Source: CAWAMR01 sp963783095
GTDB taxonomy: Bacteria > Planctomycetota > Planctomycetia > Gemmatales > Gemmataceae
Assembly (NCBI GenBank): GCA_963783095.1
Contig: CAWAMR010000009.1
Span: forward strand, 1-30,852
Direction of reading: 5' to 3'
DNA length: 30,852 nucleotides
Part shown: in pieces, positions 1-9,480 of the stretch
Numbering within the stretch: the first letter of the stretch is position 1
Layout: each line of letters begins with the position of its first letter
Notes under the pieces: generated by a model
Seen by the model: only the letters and a program-made list of their open reading frames with translations
What the model was told of the DNA's origin: nothing
The model's database searches: none
Position numbers and translations under genes: made by a program

Positions 1-2195
1 CACATATAGCAAAGAGTGGTCACCCAGTCATTAGGATGATTGTTCTGCATCGTGGTGACGGCGGCCGCGTAGGCTTCTTTGGCCGTGTAGACGGGTGCCT
101 CGTAGGTGTCCCCGCCCTGCTTGTAGTAATAGCCGGAAATCCCTTCCATGTTGTAATTCTGTAAATAATCGACCATGAGAATGGGACTGAACCAGAAGCG
201 CAGCAACCCGCGTGCAGGGTTATCCGTATAGCTCATGTATTGCGGTGCTGCGGGCGGAGCAGTGATGCCCTTTGTTCCCCAGATGAAATCGACACCGTAG
301 CCGGCAACATTATAGGATGCGCCGATGCCGCTGATATCGGTGTAACTGCCCGACGAGGTCTGGCGAAAACCAAGCACGTGGTCGATGAACTCGGACCAGA
401 ACTGTTGGTCGGTGTTGCCGTAACTGGGCCAACTTCCGGTGAGCGCGGTCGGGATCGATGCATAGTATTTGATCCGACCTGGCGCATCGTCGACGGGAAG
501 GGATTGCCCGCGCCGGCGATCCAGGTCAGGATGGCGTTGTAGTTGATCTGATATCCACTGCTGCTGGGCGTGTTCAACGACCCGGAAGAATTGAACAATA
601 CGGTATTGTTGCTGGTGCCGAAGAAACGCAAGCGCCAGTCCGCGTGGAACGAAGTACCCGTTGACAGGGTAGTCCCGGACCAGGAACTGCCGGCAGGGTA
701 GGCCTTGTTGAAGAGCCGGCATACGGCGTAGTAAATCTTAGGCTGGTTTGCACTACTGACAGAGCTTCCATTCCAGGTGGTCCCACTCGGGATGACTGCG
801 GTCGTCGAGGTGGAAGAGTAATAGCCGGCGAAGGTGGGCAATGCGCTCGCCCCACCCAAGGCGCTTCCCTTCAACCAATTTTGCAGGTTCGTCAGGCCCG
901 TGGACCCCGGCCCCACGCCCTGGCCTTGCCAGGTCGACCAGATATTGGAAAGCGTGGTCTGATCTGCCGCATTTAGCCCGATCAGATTGAGGTAAGCAGT
1001 CAGGGTCGAGCCTGAAATGGCGGTGGTGTTGCGCGGATCGGGTGGCCAAATGAAGAATGTCTTGCCGTAATATCCCGGACCTTGTGTGTAGCCGTTGAAT
1101 GGCTGATTCGAGTAGTCCACCTGCGTCCAAACTTTAGGCGTGCTGCCGGTCCCTGAAGTGTCGGGCTTGCCTGCGGAATAAGCGGAGTAGCCGTCCAAAC
1201 TCCACAGTATGTTCGCGCTGGTGGTTCCGATCACGTCCTTGACGTTCGTGGCATAGGTAGTGCTGCTATTCTGGGCGAACAGGGGCACGTCGCCTCCCGG
1301 AGTGGTGGCGTAACTGGAGGACGGCAGTTGCGGCGATCCGGACGTCGGTGCGGTCCAACTGCTGCCGCCGTTGGTGCTGGTATAGGAATCGAACGCACGA
1401 ACCAAGGTAGTTGCATAGGCGGCGTTAGAATAGAAGTTGTTGATGTAGGTCAAGGAATACGATGAGTTCGCCATGGTCGTATTGCTGGGCGAGATGGTGT
1501 AACTTTCGGTCGCCGAATTCCGATTGCCGGACGCCAGCGGATAGGTCAGGTTGGCGCTGCTGGAAGAATAATGGCCGAACGTGGGAACGTTGGTATCCGG
1601 ATTATTGGTGGTGCGCGTCGAGGTGGCGAAATCAAACCCCAGGCAAGTTCCCATGCGCATTGAGCCGGAAAGGTCCATTACCAGAGCCACGTCGCGCGGA
1701 CGATGCACCGCCGTGGCGTAGGTAGTGATTTGCGGCAACACGGTGTAGCCGAAAATGGCACTGAACGCAGCAGACACGTTGGTCACCGTGACGGTTGACG
1801 CGACGGCAGTATAAGGTGTGTTGGCCGTAGCGGGGAAGTTGGCGCTAAATGTTTGCGCACTGTCGTTGTAGTCATAGGAGCCATAGCTGAGACGCTAATT
1901 GCGACGATTGAATCGCCGTTCCCAGGATCGAATTGTATGACAGGATGTTTTGCGCGTTGGTCGTCGCCAGGGTCTGATTGTAATTGTTGGACGCATTACC
2001 GTTAATGGTGCGGGCGGCAGTCAGCGCGGCCAGGTCCGCGGCTTGCTGGGCCTGCGTTTTGGCTGTCACCATGATCCCAACGTCAATGGCCAGCGCCAGG
2101 AACCCAATCAAGGCCGTGATCATACACGCCAACATGGGAACGACCGTTCCCCGGCGAAGCCTTGGGCCGATGACGGATTGTGCGGAAACGATCAT
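1..2195 (-). CDS. TadG-like pilus-assembly/vWA protein, copy A (3' end outside window, two frame breaks)
   Basis: A large secreted or membrane-anchored protein of the TadG type. The start is the ATG at 2195, with GGAG 8 bases upstream. The N-terminus has RRG followed by one hydrophobic segment ending in LALAIDVGIMV, then the helix AQQAADLAALTAART typical of TadG/TadE_like proteins. A vWA domain follows, opening with the metal-site motif DLSGSM just after VHRPRD. A very long Ser/Thr/Gly/Tyr-rich insert comes next. The reading frame changes twice: between about 1872 and 1900, and near 480. After the second break the product continues as GRIKYYASIP and QYMSYTDNP and runs off the left edge, so the late TDG motif of the vWA fold is not seen. 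It is a paralogue of the gene at 3570-6372 (shared DWR-RFF, YYGKTF, MSYTDNP). It is last in an operon with two TadE-like genes. The function in Flp-type pilus assembly or adhesion is inferred from the family only. Confidence 0.75.
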
Positions 2196-2220
2196 TAGGA
2201 ATTCTCCACTTGATGGGAAG

Positions 2221-2661
2221 TCACATCGCACCTTCGCAAACCATGGTGCAAGCACTGGTAAGAGTTACGCTCGAGGGCATATAGGGTATGATGTTCAACA
2301 GAGGGAATTGTCCCGTCACCGTTACCGTGAGTAAATCGCCTGCAACCAGATTGTTGACCGATGTCGATACTCCATTGTGAGTCCCGCTGACACTGACCGT
2401 GAAGGTTGTGAAATTCGCGTTCTGCCCGCTCATGAAGTAGAGTACGGTTGACTGGACGCTGGAACTGACGGTGCTGCTCGTGTTGTTGACGATGGCATGA
2501 CGGCAGCCTTCACGGGAGGCGTTGTTGACCAGGTTCCATTCCATCAGTAGCCAGCCGAACTGAATGATGGAGAAAATAAACATGATCAGGACCACCAGGA
2601 CCATGGCGGTTTCCACTGCCGCAGCGCCCCGACGCTTCGTTTGAACCCTACGAATCAGCAT
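2221..2661 (-). CDS. TadE-like pilin-like protein
   Basis: A protein of 146 residues. The ATG at 2661 has GGAG 8 bases upstream. The N-terminus MLIRRVQTKRRGAAAVETAM carries a type IV pilin-like cleavage pattern: Gly, then Glu at +5 of a long hydrophobic helix, as in TadE pseudopilins matured by a TadV-type prepilin peptidase. The helix is followed by NNASREG, the usual TadE continuation, and then a Ser/Thr/Val-rich beta domain. The gap to the upstream TadE-like gene is 28 bases and to the downstream TadG-like gene 25 bases, which indicates one operon. No Tad ATPase, secretin or prepilin peptidase gene lies in the window. The family call is firm; the role is inferred. Confidence 0.82.
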   Translation of the reverse strand: MLIRRVQTKRRGAAAVETAMVLVVLIMFIFSIIQFGWLLMEWNLVNNASREGCRHAIVNNTSSTVSSSVQSTVLYFMSGQNANFTTFTVSVSGTHNGVSTSVNNLVAGDLLTVTVTGQFPLLNIIPYMPSSVTLTSACTMVCEGAM

Positions 2662-2689
2662 GCTCTTTTCTCCAAGACCGGGCGCAACC

Positions 2690-3258
2690 TTACTGAGCCG
2701 GCAAGTAAGGCGAAATCGTAAACGGCGAATCAACCAGCGATGCCCAGTAAACATTAACGTAAAGCCGTGACACATTTGTAATTGTGTCTGTGGCTACCCA
2801 GCCAATCGTCTCATAGGGAACCTGGATACCGATTTGAAATACGTCGAGCTGACTCATCAATGTTGGATCCGTGACGGTGGTGTTGGTGAGGTCGGAGAAC
2901 GTCAAGGTGAACAACTCCTGATTGGCGGTGTTATCCCAACAGGTGTAGCCATAAGTGTTGGCCGGCAAGGTTACCACGGGTGTGATAAGGGAAGTTGAGT
3001 GTCCGGTGCCAAAAGCGGACGGTTCGGCACCCTGGAGGTAAGTGAGAACATTCGAAGCAACGGTTGACAGGCTGGCTTGCCCCATGGATGCATCGTGCTT
3101 CCTTCGCGCGCTGAATTCCACACGACATTTTGCACTTCAACCATTCGGCCGACTTCAAATAGCCCAAAAAGGAGTATAAAGATCAGCGGTAAACAAGCAG
3201 CAAACTCCACAGCGGCAGCGCCCCGACGACCCCACTGTGATGGTGTGCGGATTCGCAT
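2690..3258 (-). CDS. TadE-like pilin-like protein (one frame break)
   Basis: First gene of the A operon. The ATG at 3258 has GGGAG upstream. The N-terminus MRIRTPSQWGRRGAAAVEFA has the TadE pattern: Gly cleavage site, Glu at +5, and a long hydrophobic helix ending in GLFEVGRMVEVQN. The family motif WNSAREG follows. The frame changes between about 3085 and 3110, after which the C-terminal half continues from GQASLSTVASN to the stop at 2690. The N-terminus closely resembles that of the first gene of the other operon (start 7618), also MRIRT, so the two operons come from a duplication. The frame break is more likely a sequencing indel than decay, since both halves look well conserved. Confidence 0.78.
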
Positions 3259-3569
3259 CAGGCTTTCTCCCTTCGATCTCCGGGCCGCAGAATCTATACC
3301 TGCGGAATAGGCCATAACCCAAAAGCCTACAACACTTTTTGGGTGCAATTCGCATGTAGCAAGACATGCGATGCGAAACTGCGAAAGTATAAAGGCCGGT
3401 CTAGAAAATTCATGCGTTGCAAAAGAAATAGGGGAAAGAGGAGAAGAACTTCCCCAACGGATCGCACTGAGAACTCAGATCTGGTCGTCGAATCTTTCAC
3501 TCCACCGGGCCTGGGCGATAGTCACCGAAGACCGGCGCTGGCCGCGCTGAACATTAATCGTCGCTGTGC
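3259..3569. promoter_or_regulatory. Intergenic leader of the A tad-like operon
   Basis: No gene is seen in this stretch. It lies downstream of the TadG-like B gene and upstream of the operon starting at 3258. Two short blocks, near 3297-3310 (tacctgcggaatag on the plus strand) and 3329-3344 (acaacactttttgggt), resemble blocks at matching distances in front of the paralogous operon (7655-7669 and 7692-7709). They start 39 and 37 bases from the two ATGs. They probably include the promoter or a shared regulator site, but I cannot pick -35 and -10 boxes with certainty. No clear terminator for the gene ending at 3570 is visible. Confidence 0.4.
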
Positions 3570-6372
3570 TCACTGAATCAAGGCAACCTGAACGCCCGAT
3601 TGCATGATTCGTTGAAGTGCGTTTTGAATCAGGCTGATGCGCGTGTTGTAATCGCCGACGATGATCTTGAACGATTGCGTGCCGGTCGTATATCCGCCCA
3701 CCCCGCCGGGTGCGGTATCGACGCCGGGATAACCCCAACAACTCTGAATGGTGTCGGTGGACGGCGAGGTTCCACCGGCCATCTGGACGTTTAACAGGAG
3801 CTGCAAAGCAGTCTGTTGCATGGGGCCCGCAGTAGCATTGTTTGTCATGTACGGCTCGAACAATTCGCCGAATCCGATGGAATGGACTTGCGCCGGGTTG
3901 CGCGTTGTGGAATATCCGGGAGGATTCGCGGTCGTAGAAGCACAGAGCTGCTGAACCACCGTGATCGGTACGGTCTTCGAAGACATATTGATGTTCGAGC
4001 TGACGGCTTCGTCGATGTTGGAACCAAACGTGTAATAAGACTGGTAGGCTCCTTTGTTTTGAAGCGTCGGCGTATAGTAATCGTGGGCCACCCCGTCCGT
4101 TTCAAAAATAACAAGTTTGGTCGCTCCGACCCGTCCGGTAAATCCCTGTCCGCTATTGGCGCTAAACTGGTTATAAGCCGTCATGAAACCACCCGTCGGG
4201 TTCGTTCCACCGTTCGCATTCGGGAATATCCCCTGGGAAATATCGTTGAAGTTGATGTCGTAGGGGCGCAGTGTGCCACTGACACTACCGTCCGTTGAAC
4301 TAATCAGGCTATAGGGATACCAGAAGCGCGTTTGTCATGTAGGTGAAACTTCTCCCCATCGGCACGCGAGCGGTGTTGTATTGGGACAACGTGGAGAAGT
4401 AGATCAATGCGGCGTTATCGTTCGGGTGATTATTCTGAATGTCTGTGACCGTCGATTGGATACCTGCCTTCAAGTGCCAGCTATGAGCTTCATGGCCCGC
4501 GCCGGATTCCAGTTGCGTGCATACTCACATGGCCCAGTCAAGAAAGAAATCATGGTGAACGGGCCAAACCAAAAATGCAAAAGGGGATGAATCGGGTTGT
4601 CGGTGTAACTCATGTACGGAGCGGGACTGTTTCCCGTCAAAGAAGATTGGGCGGTAATCTTTGGGGTTGCAACCCCGCCATACGTGCCCGCAGTAGTCGT
4701 GTTAGTTGTTTGTTGAGCATAGCCATACAGGGTATGCGCGATGTCGTCGTTCTGGGGCATCGTGCCATGACCGCTGGGAATCCCCAATACGAAATCGATG
4801 TATTTTTGCCAGAATACTTTGTCGTAGTCGGTCGAAGTAGTGCCGCTGGTTGTCACGTTCGTCGGGATTGAACTGTAGTAGATGATCCGGCCCGCTTGTA
4901 AGTTCGGTGGTAGAGTCTGTGGACCTTGCTTGAGCCAAGCAAGCACGGCGGAATAGTTCACGGCGATCTTGTTTGACGCTACATTGTTCGGGGCAATCCA
5001 CGATCCGCTGGCGTTCCACAAGAGGGAGTTGTCGCTGACCGGTGCACCACCCGATACCATGGTAAAGAATCGCTTCCGCCAGTCACAGATTAAGTTACCG
5101 CTCGTGTCCTTCGGGGGAACCCCTGAAGCGGGGTCGCGGGCGAGGCGGGATTGGCACCCGATGTATAGCGAGGGTCGGGCTGCGACATGTAGAATGTCTT
5201 GCCGTAGTAGGCCGGCCCCATCGAGTACCCCTTGAACGTGCCCGCGGTCGTTGTGCCCGTGGTCGGGTTATAGTCGTATCCGCTCGTCTGGAAATTCGTG
5301 TTGCCGTTGCTCGAATTGCTAAAGCCCGAATTCGACCCAGTCAAATATTGCTGCACGGTTGCCGCATAGCTGGCAGGAGAACTTGGCGTTGTCGTTCCTT
5401 TTTGCAGTGGAAACGGATCGCCGTCATATCCCGAAAGGACTCCGGACGATCCGTATTGTTGAATCCAGGTGGACGGAGTCGGCGTCACGACGGGCGTCAA
5501 GGTGCTCGAGTAACTGGACGGGTTGCCGACCACAAAGGCATTGGTGTAAGTAGTGCCGCCATCGGACGTATAGAGGAAATCGCCCATCATCGTTGGGCCA
5601 TTGTCGGTTGACGTCAACGTGATATTGCTCAACGCATGGGCTTCACCGCCGATGTCACCGTATCCTGAGGTTGCAATCATGACATTGGGAGCGGTGGAAC
5701 TGGGGAACATCGACCACGGACCAAATTGCGGATAGGTGGTGTCCGGATTGATCGACCCTGCGGTTGGACCGCCGCTGACACTGCCGCGGATGTTCGTGTT
5801 ACACGAGTATTGCATTGATGTCGAGAAATCGAGGACGATGCAAATATCGCGAGGCCGATGAACCGCCGTCGCGTATCCCGTCACCGAGTATGAATTAAAC
5901 CCGAATATTTTCCCGAAATAGGTGGGCTCGGAAGCCGTAACGCTGACCTGCATGACTCCGTACGCCTGGGTGGAACTTGGCGTTTGGTTGAAGACCGCCT
6001 GAAAATTTTGCGTGCTGGTGCTGTATTCATAGATTCCGCCCTGAACGATCAGAACTTGCGCTGACGTGATATTTGTGCCAAAGATCATATTATCGGTGGC
6101 TGCCGTCGTGGCCCGAGTAATTGCTGCCGGCAAATTGTTGTTGGTGTCCACCCCATTCAACTCGCGGGCTCCGGCTAATGCCGCTGCATCGGCGGCATTC
6201 TGGGCTTGCTCGCGCGAACCACCATCATGCCCACGTCAATTGCCAGGGCGACCAGGCCGATCATTCCCACCAGACAGAGCGCCAGAAGGGGTAACATAGC
6301 ACCCCGGCGACGTGCCGGTCCGGCGTAGCATCTTGCGCGTGACGCAGATCGAAGACGTTGTTGGATTTGCAT
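3570..6372 (-). CDS. TadG-like pilus-assembly/vWA protein, copy B (at least four frame breaks)
   Basis: A large vWA protein of about 930 residues once the breaks are joined. The ATG at 6372 has a weak AAAGG upstream. N-terminus: RRRGAM, a single membrane segment ending LVALAIDVGMMVVRA, then AQNAADAAALAGARELNG, the TadG/TadE_like helix. The vWA metal-site motif reads DFSTSM after VHRPRD. The late vWA motif TDG is present in VIFETDGVAHDYY. Between them lies a long Tyr/Ser/Thr/Gly-rich insert, with KAGIQSTV and NNHPND as conserved islands. Frame changes sit near 6211, 5113 (at a run of five G), 4490 and 4326. Each time, sequence homologous to copy A resumes at once. It is the last gene of the B operon. 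Either this is an intact gene in error-rich sequence or a decaying duplicate; breaks in essential genes elsewhere favour the first. Its partner and substrate are unknown. Confidence 0.75.
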
Positions 6373-6466
6373 GTTCTTACCTTTTGCGAGTTGGGCTTTG
6401 GAGTTTGTACTTTGCTGTCGAACCGCAGCCTGTGACCGAGTGCAGCAACAACAAGTCGAAACCAGA

Positions 6467-7003
6467 TCAATTCGCTTCACTGATATCCATCACGGTAATG
6501 GTGAACGGAACAGAAGTGCTCATGTACAACAGCGATGGAACCACCGGCTGATAATTTCCAGTAATCTGGACTGCAATGAACTGCCCAAAAGGAGCATCAC
6601 TCCATATCGTGCCGGACAGAGCCTGCACGACAGCAGGTGATTGCGCCAGAGCGGTTGGATCCACGTAGAAGACATTCACTGTGTAATTCTGTATGTTCCC
6701 TGTCATCCCACACATCCCGCTGCCGTACACGGTTGTGCCCGAGGTCGCTAGCCCCGTGTTGACAACGCTGATCACGTCGGCTGCGGAGATGGTGGTTGGA
6801 TCCCCGGACATCGTTCCCCCATTGGTGTGCACAACGGCAAAGCGGACGCCATCGCGAGCGGCATTCGTCGTCAAATGCATGACGAATAACAGCCGGCAAT
6901 ACTCAAAGATTCCAAAGAGAAACAGGAAAAAAACTCCGGCGACCAATGCCATTTCAACAATGGCGGCACCACGGCGTTTGCCTCGACGGGGACGATGCAA
7001 CAT
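6467..7003 (-). CDS. TadE-like pilin-like protein
   Basis: A protein of 178 residues. I choose the ATG at 7003, with GGAG 10 bases upstream; a TTG at 7012 is too close to the GGAG. The N-terminus MLHRPRRGKRRGAAIVEMAL has the TadE cleavage pattern (Gly, Glu at +5), a hydrophobic helix with FLFLFGIFEYCRLLF, and the motif TTNAARDGVRFAV. A Thr/Val-rich beta domain forms the rest. It is the middle gene of the B operon, with 57 bases to the upstream TadE-like gene and 94 to the TadG-like B start. It corresponds in position to the 2221-2661 gene. It is intact, without frame breaks. Confidence 0.83.
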   Translation of the reverse strand: MLHRPRRGKRRGAAIVEMALVAGVFFLFLFGIFEYCRLLFVMHLTTNAARDGVRFAVVHTNGGTMSGDPTTISAADVISVVNTGLATSGTTVYGSGMCGMTGNIQNYTVNVFYVDPTALAQSPAVVQALSGTIWSDAPFGQFIAVQITGNYQPVVPSLLYMSTSVPFTITVMDISEAN

Positions 7004-7060
7004 GATGAACAATCTCCAAAATCAGGCAAGATCCACGACCCAAACTCCAAACCGGCTTCG

Positions 7061-7618
7061 CTACGGGCTCCAGCCTGGTATCGTCGTGTTGACCGTGAAC
7101 TGAGTATCGACCATCATCTCCCAAATAGTCGATGCCGTCAGAGTTCCGGGATTGAGCAAGCTCAAGGTTGTCCACTCGACACTTGTGTATGGAATGGACA
7201 CCGTCACCATGAATTTCTGATTCTGAGCTCCATTGAGCGCCGCCTGGTAGGGATCGGTCCATGTCGTATAAGATGTAAGGTCGTCGTTGAGGAACTGAAA
7301 GCTGATGGAGAGGCCGGTTTGATTGGTAATGCCGCACCCCGACAAGTACTCTTGAACGGTGGCTTGAACGCTTGGTGTACCGGAGGCGGATAGAGCATAG
7401 ATATAGGTCGGAGTTCCCGTCAGGTTGATAATCTCTCCCTGAGCGGCTAGTCGAGCACCGTTGCGAGCAGCGTTGTTGAGAATCTCTTGCACCTGAATGA
7501 TGCGGCCCATTTCCCAAAGTCCAACGATCAGACCTAAAAACAGCGGCAGCAAAAAAGCAGCTTCCACTGCGGCAACCCCGCGACGCGAATTGGATTGCAA
7601 TGACGTGCGGATTCGCAT
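7061..7618 (-). CDS. TadE-like pilin-like protein
   Basis: First gene of the B operon, 185 residues, intact. The ATG at 7618 has GGGAG upstream. The N-terminus MRIRTSLQSNSRRGVAAVEA matches the 3258 gene and has the TadE pattern with Gly then Glu at +5. The hydrophobic helix ends in GLWEMGRIIQVQ, followed by NNAARNGARLAA. The C-terminal domain is rich in Thr, Ser and Val and ends VNTTIPGWSP. A minor-pilin-like role in a Tad/Flp-type surface structure is inferred from the family; no export machinery genes are in view. Confidence 0.84.
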   Translation of the reverse strand: MRIRTSLQSNSRRGVAAVEAAFLLPLFLGLIVGLWEMGRIIQVQEILNNAARNGARLAAQGEIINLTGTPTYIYALSASGTPSVQATVQEYLSGCGITNQTGLSISFQFLNDDLTSYTTWTDPYQAALNGAQNQKFMVTVSIPYTSVEWTTLSLLNPGTLTASTIWEMMVDTQFTVNTTIPGWSP

Positions 7619-7989
7619 CAGGCTCTCCCTCAACTGCATTTGCCGAAAAACCCCTACTTGCGGAGTAATCCGACTATCTCGCAAGAACCATAGAACACAT
7701 TTTTTCGGACTCAAACCAAAAATGACCAAACAGAAGGGAGGAACTGCAGATGTAAGAGCCTGCGCGAAAAGCTTTATGGATTGGGAAAGAAAAATCGGCT
7801 CAAACCAAACTCCGTCATCACCCTGCCTGTTTGGGAGCAGTTGCCGGAAATGCTATCATTAAATCAACCCAGTCCGGTTGGCGTAGGTGGTTTGGTTGGG
7901 TTGCGGTTGCGGTCTTTCCTTGACATTCTCAGCCCTTCGCTGATAGGCTAAAATCACACTCGATTATTCCTGATGCCGCCTGGATAATT
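7619..7989. promoter_or_regulatory. Divergent intergenic region between the B tad-like operon and the HAD-like gene
   Basis: No gene is seen. The left part holds the blocks shared with the other tad-like leader (7655-7669 tacttgcggagtaat; 7692-7709 agaacacattttttcgga). The right part holds a candidate sigma70-type promoter for the plus-strand genes: TTGACA at 7920-7925, 18 bases, then TAGGCT at 7944-7949, about 40 bases before the ATG at 7990. The -35 match is perfect and the -10 match weak. Confidence 0.4.
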
Positions 7990-8940
7990 ATGCCGCTGTC
8001 GATCGATCAATATGCAGCTTACCTCGATACGCGGGAACTGCCCTGGCCGGTCGCTCCGGAAACCGACTCGCCCAAGGCCAAACCCCATCTGCCGAAACTC
8101 TCGGGCATCCGCGTCGTTTTCTGGACGATTTACGGCTCCCTGCTCCGCTTGACCGATGGCGAACTGAAATTTGAACACGAAAACAACTTCATCATGGAAG
8201 TGGCTCTGGAAAAGACCATCCACGAGTTCAAGATGTGGAACTCGATGAGCCGAAAGCCGGGCCAGCCGTCCGCTTACATGAAAGAGATCTATCTCAAGAT
8301 TTTGAACGAACTGCGCCTGGCACCCTCGATAGGGGAGAAATATCCGGAAATCCTCTCCGAGCAGATTTGGGAAAAGATCATCAAAAAACTCCTTCAAAAG
8401 GAATACAAGTTCGACGCCGGAATGTACGGCTCGCTCAACGAATACAGCAAGAAAATCGCCTATTTTTTCCAAGCCAGCTTGCAAGGTACCGCCTGCTACC
8501 AGGATGCGGCAATGGTTTTGCGCAATCTGACGGGCGCGGGGATTACCCAGGGGCTGCTCGCGGACGCTCAATGCTTTACTTGCACACAACTTCAGCGCGG
8601 GCTAAAACAACAAGAAGAAGGTGCCAATCTGGACGATTGGTTTCCCCCAAGATACCGGTTCCTTTCTTGCGAACGCCGGGCGCGGAAACCGTCGGACACG
8701 CTGTTTCGATCGGCCTTGCAAGAATTGTCGGAAAAGGGTATCGAAAGTAAGGAAATATTGCATGTCGGTTCAAGCCTCGTGCGAGACATTGTACCGGCCA
8801 AAAAGCTGGGAATGCGAACCGCCCTGTTTGCCGGCGATAAACAATCCCTGGCAGCAACGGCAGATCAACTAAAGGACGCTGCCAATCGTCCCGATGTGAT
8901 GTTGACGGAACTGTCTCAACTGGCGTTGGTTCTCGGCTAA
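7990..8940 (+). CDS. HAD-superfamily-like protein lacking catalytic residues
   Basis: A 316-residue protein with a HAD fold signature of the haloacid-dehalogenase/REG-2 type. Motif I should read like FFDVYGTLL, but here reads VVFWTIYGSLL, so the nucleophile Asp is replaced by Thr. Motif II, normally like GLVSNAQFFT, reads GLLADAQCFT, losing the Ser/Asn. The motif III Lys is present in RARKPSDTLFRSAL. Motif IV reads LHVGSSLVRDIVPAKKLGM, with the first Asp of the usual VGDS changed to Ser and the second Asp kept. A helical cap of about 130 residues sits between motifs I and II. The frame is intact and codon use looks ordinary, so it seems to be a maintained, probably non-catalytic HAD relative. 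It starts a likely operon with the FabZ-like and TrmB genes, 12 bases from the next ATG. Its function is unknown. Confidence 0.7.
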   Translation: MPLSIDQYAAYLDTRELPWPVAPETDSPKAKPHLPKLSGIRVVFWTIYGSLLRLTDGELKFEHENNFIMEVALEKTIHEFKMWNSMSRKPGQPSAYMKEIYLKILNELRLAPSIGEKYPEILSEQIWEKIIKKLLQKEYKFDAGMYGSLNEYSKKIAYFFQASLQGTACYQDAAMVLRNLTGAGITQGLLADAQCFTCTQLQRGLKQQEEGANLDDWFPPRYRFLSCERRARKPSDTLFRSALQELSEKGIESKEILHVGSSLVRDIVPAKKLGMRTALFAGDKQSLAATADQLKDAANRPDVMLTELSQLALVLG

Positions 8941-8952
8941 AGGAATTGCTGC

Positions 8953-9480
8953 ATGCCTGCGACCGTTATTCTCGACCCAAGCCAAATCGATTGGAGTAAG
9001 GTTGTTGCCGATAGTGCGGCCATTCGAGCCATCAATCCGCAGCGCGACAAGATGGAAAATCTCGACGCCATCGTCTATGTCGATTATCAAAAGCACCTCA
9101 TTGCGGGCTATCGCGATGTCTGCGCCGATGAGTTCTGGGTCGCGGGCCACATGCCCGGAATGCCGATCTTCCCAGGTGTTCTCATGCTGGAATCGGCGGC
9201 CCAGCTTGCATCCTACTATACCAAAACGGTCGGCGTTCTCGGCAATCAGTTGCTGGGTCTGGGCGGAATCGATAGCGCCCGGTTCCGGGCACCGATTCGT
9301 CCGGGCGATCGTCTCCTCTTGATCGGCAAAGGGTTGCGGATCGATCGCCGGCAGACCAAGTTTTATGTTACCGGCTATGTCGGTTCGACCCTGACATTCC
9401 ACGTTGAAATCATTGGTGTGCCGATTCCCGGTCAAGAACGGGTCAGCACACACACGCAGGCTGTGGATGCGAGAGGATGA
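8953..9480 (+). CDS. FabZ-like 3-hydroxyacyl-ACP dehydratase
   Basis: A 175-residue hotdog-fold protein. The ATG at 8953 has AAGGA 9 bases upstream. The FabZ/FabA signature is clear: GHMPGMPIFPGVLMLESAAQ contains the catalytic His of GH-PG-P--PGV and the acidic Glu of the LES segment. DSARFRAPIRPGDRL matches the later FabZ block (normally like KARFRRPVVPGDQL). FabZ dehydrates 3-hydroxyacyl-ACP to trans-2-enoyl-ACP in fatty-acid elongation. The N-terminal 35 residues are longer than in standard FabZ (about 145 residues). Planctomycetes often have several such paralogues, so it could serve a different acyl pathway and I give no symbol. Its 3' end overlaps the start of trmB by 14 bases. Confidence 0.8.
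   Translation: MPATVILDPSQIDWSKVVADSAAIRAINPQRDKMENLDAIVYVDYQKHLIAGYRDVCADEFWVAGHMPGMPIFPGVLMLESAAQLASYYTKTVGVLGNQLLGLGGIDSARFRAPIRPGDRLLLIGKGLRIDRRQTKFYVTGYVGSTLTFHVEIIGVPIPGQERVSTHTQAVDARG

Noticed and set aside
240..542. A 100-codon plus-strand frame at the left edge
   Set aside because: It is antisense to the TadG-like gene, whose homologous sequence can be followed through this region after a frame change.
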